Assembly (NCBI GenBank): GCA_021798395.1
Contig: JAJZHS010000187.1
Span: 1 to 5,527, forward strand
DNA from: Pseudomonadota bacterium
GTDB lineage: Bacteria; Pseudomonadota; Gammaproteobacteria; Burkholderiales; Burkholderiaceae_C
Length of the DNA stretch: 5,527 nt
Reading direction: 5' to 3'
The notes beneath the pieces are model-generated. The model worked only from the letters and a program-made list of their open reading frames with translations, was not told the DNA's origin and made no database searches. Position numbers and translations under genes: made by a program. Below are positions 5,453-5,527 of the stretch, piece after piece. Each line of letters starts with the position of its first letter. Position 1 is the first letter of the stretch.

Positions 5453-5527
5453 TCAATGCCCCTGCTCGTCGCGGTGCTGCTCGCGGTGCTGGTCGCGGTG
5501 CTGGTCGCGCTGCGGCCCGCGCGTTTC
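5453..5527 (-). CDS. C-terminal end of an Arg/Asp/Gln/His repeat protein (partial)
   Basis: The last 24 codons of a minus-strand gene whose start lies beyond the right edge. The translation is a tetrapeptide repeat, RDQH-RDQH-REQH-RDEQ, ending in GH and a TGA stop. Such hydrophilic, His- and charge-rich tails are seen in small exported proteins, including some linked to metal binding, but the main domain is outside the window and I do not assign a family. Orientation, and the 85-nt gap to the next gene, match the minus-strand run. The opposite strand gives a hydrophobic Leu/Val/Ala reading with ATG at 5456, which has no ribosome binding site and is probably a shadow. Confidence 0.5.
   Translation of the reverse strand, partial: ETRGPQRDQHRDQHREQHRDEQGH
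5462..5509 (-). repeat. Four tandem 12-bp units encoding RDQH-type repeats
   Basis: On the plus strand the units are 5462-5473, 5474-5485, 5486-5497 and 5498-5509. The last two are identical (GTGCTGGTCGCG), and the other two differ by one to three bases. In the minus-strand frame each unit encodes four residues of the RDQH/REQH/RDEQ series. The array may continue past the window edge, although the bases after 5509 (CTGCGG) already diverge. Confidence 0.7.

Noticed and set aside
5456..5527. A plus-strand hydrophobic start (MPLLVAVLLAVLV...) at the right edge
   Set aside because: No Shine-Dalgarno sequence before the ATG, and the opposite frame gives a regular RDQH repeat in the same orientation as the other genes. 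The hydrophobic pattern is the complement of that repeat. Only more sequence to the right would settle it.

Overview
The window is a strongly GC-rich bacterial segment. Its dense gene packing on one strand, lipobox and Sec signals, a class A penicillin-binding protein of the PBP1A type, and two small exported protein types common in Proteobacteria point to a beta- or gammaproteobacterium, perhaps Xanthomonadales or Burkholderiales. The assignment rests on protein style only; there is no rRNA or other phylogenetic marker.

Layout, in the direction of transcription (minus strand, right to left): the C-terminal end of an Arg/Asp/Gln/His repeat protein enters at the right edge (5453-5527). An 85-nt gap with a strong GC hairpin follows. 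Then come a small exported Pro/Tyr-rich protein with a two-cysteine C-terminal motif (5002-5367), a glycine-zipper lipoprotein (4510-4977), a bifunctional peptidoglycan synthase of the PBP1A/MrcA family (2047-4473), a TlpA-like periplasmic thioredoxin (1492-2025) and a 12-helix MFS transporter (272-1495). Gaps are 24, 36 and 21 nt, and the last pair overlaps as TTGA, so these five genes may form one transcription unit. A possible second promoter lies just before the PBP gene.

At the left edge a plus-strand reading frame enters the window and converges on the MFS gene. Its first ~45 residues look like a secretin/TonB short N-terminal (STN) domain. Protein-like character then fades around 165-200 and the frame stays open 250 nt into the MFS gene, so it is best read as a truncated or frame-disrupted secretin. 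The intervening stretch holds short GC-rich direct repeats and a weak hairpin.

The common theme of the minus-strand genes is the cell envelope: an exported protein, an outer-membrane-type lipoprotein, an inner-membrane wall synthase, a periplasmic thiol oxidoreductase and an inner-membrane transporter. The domain families are ordinary. What may deserve attention is the combination, above all a TlpA-like gene beside two small exported proteins that each carry a pair of cysteines. I see no tRNA, rRNA, CRISPR array, insertion sequence or phage gene.
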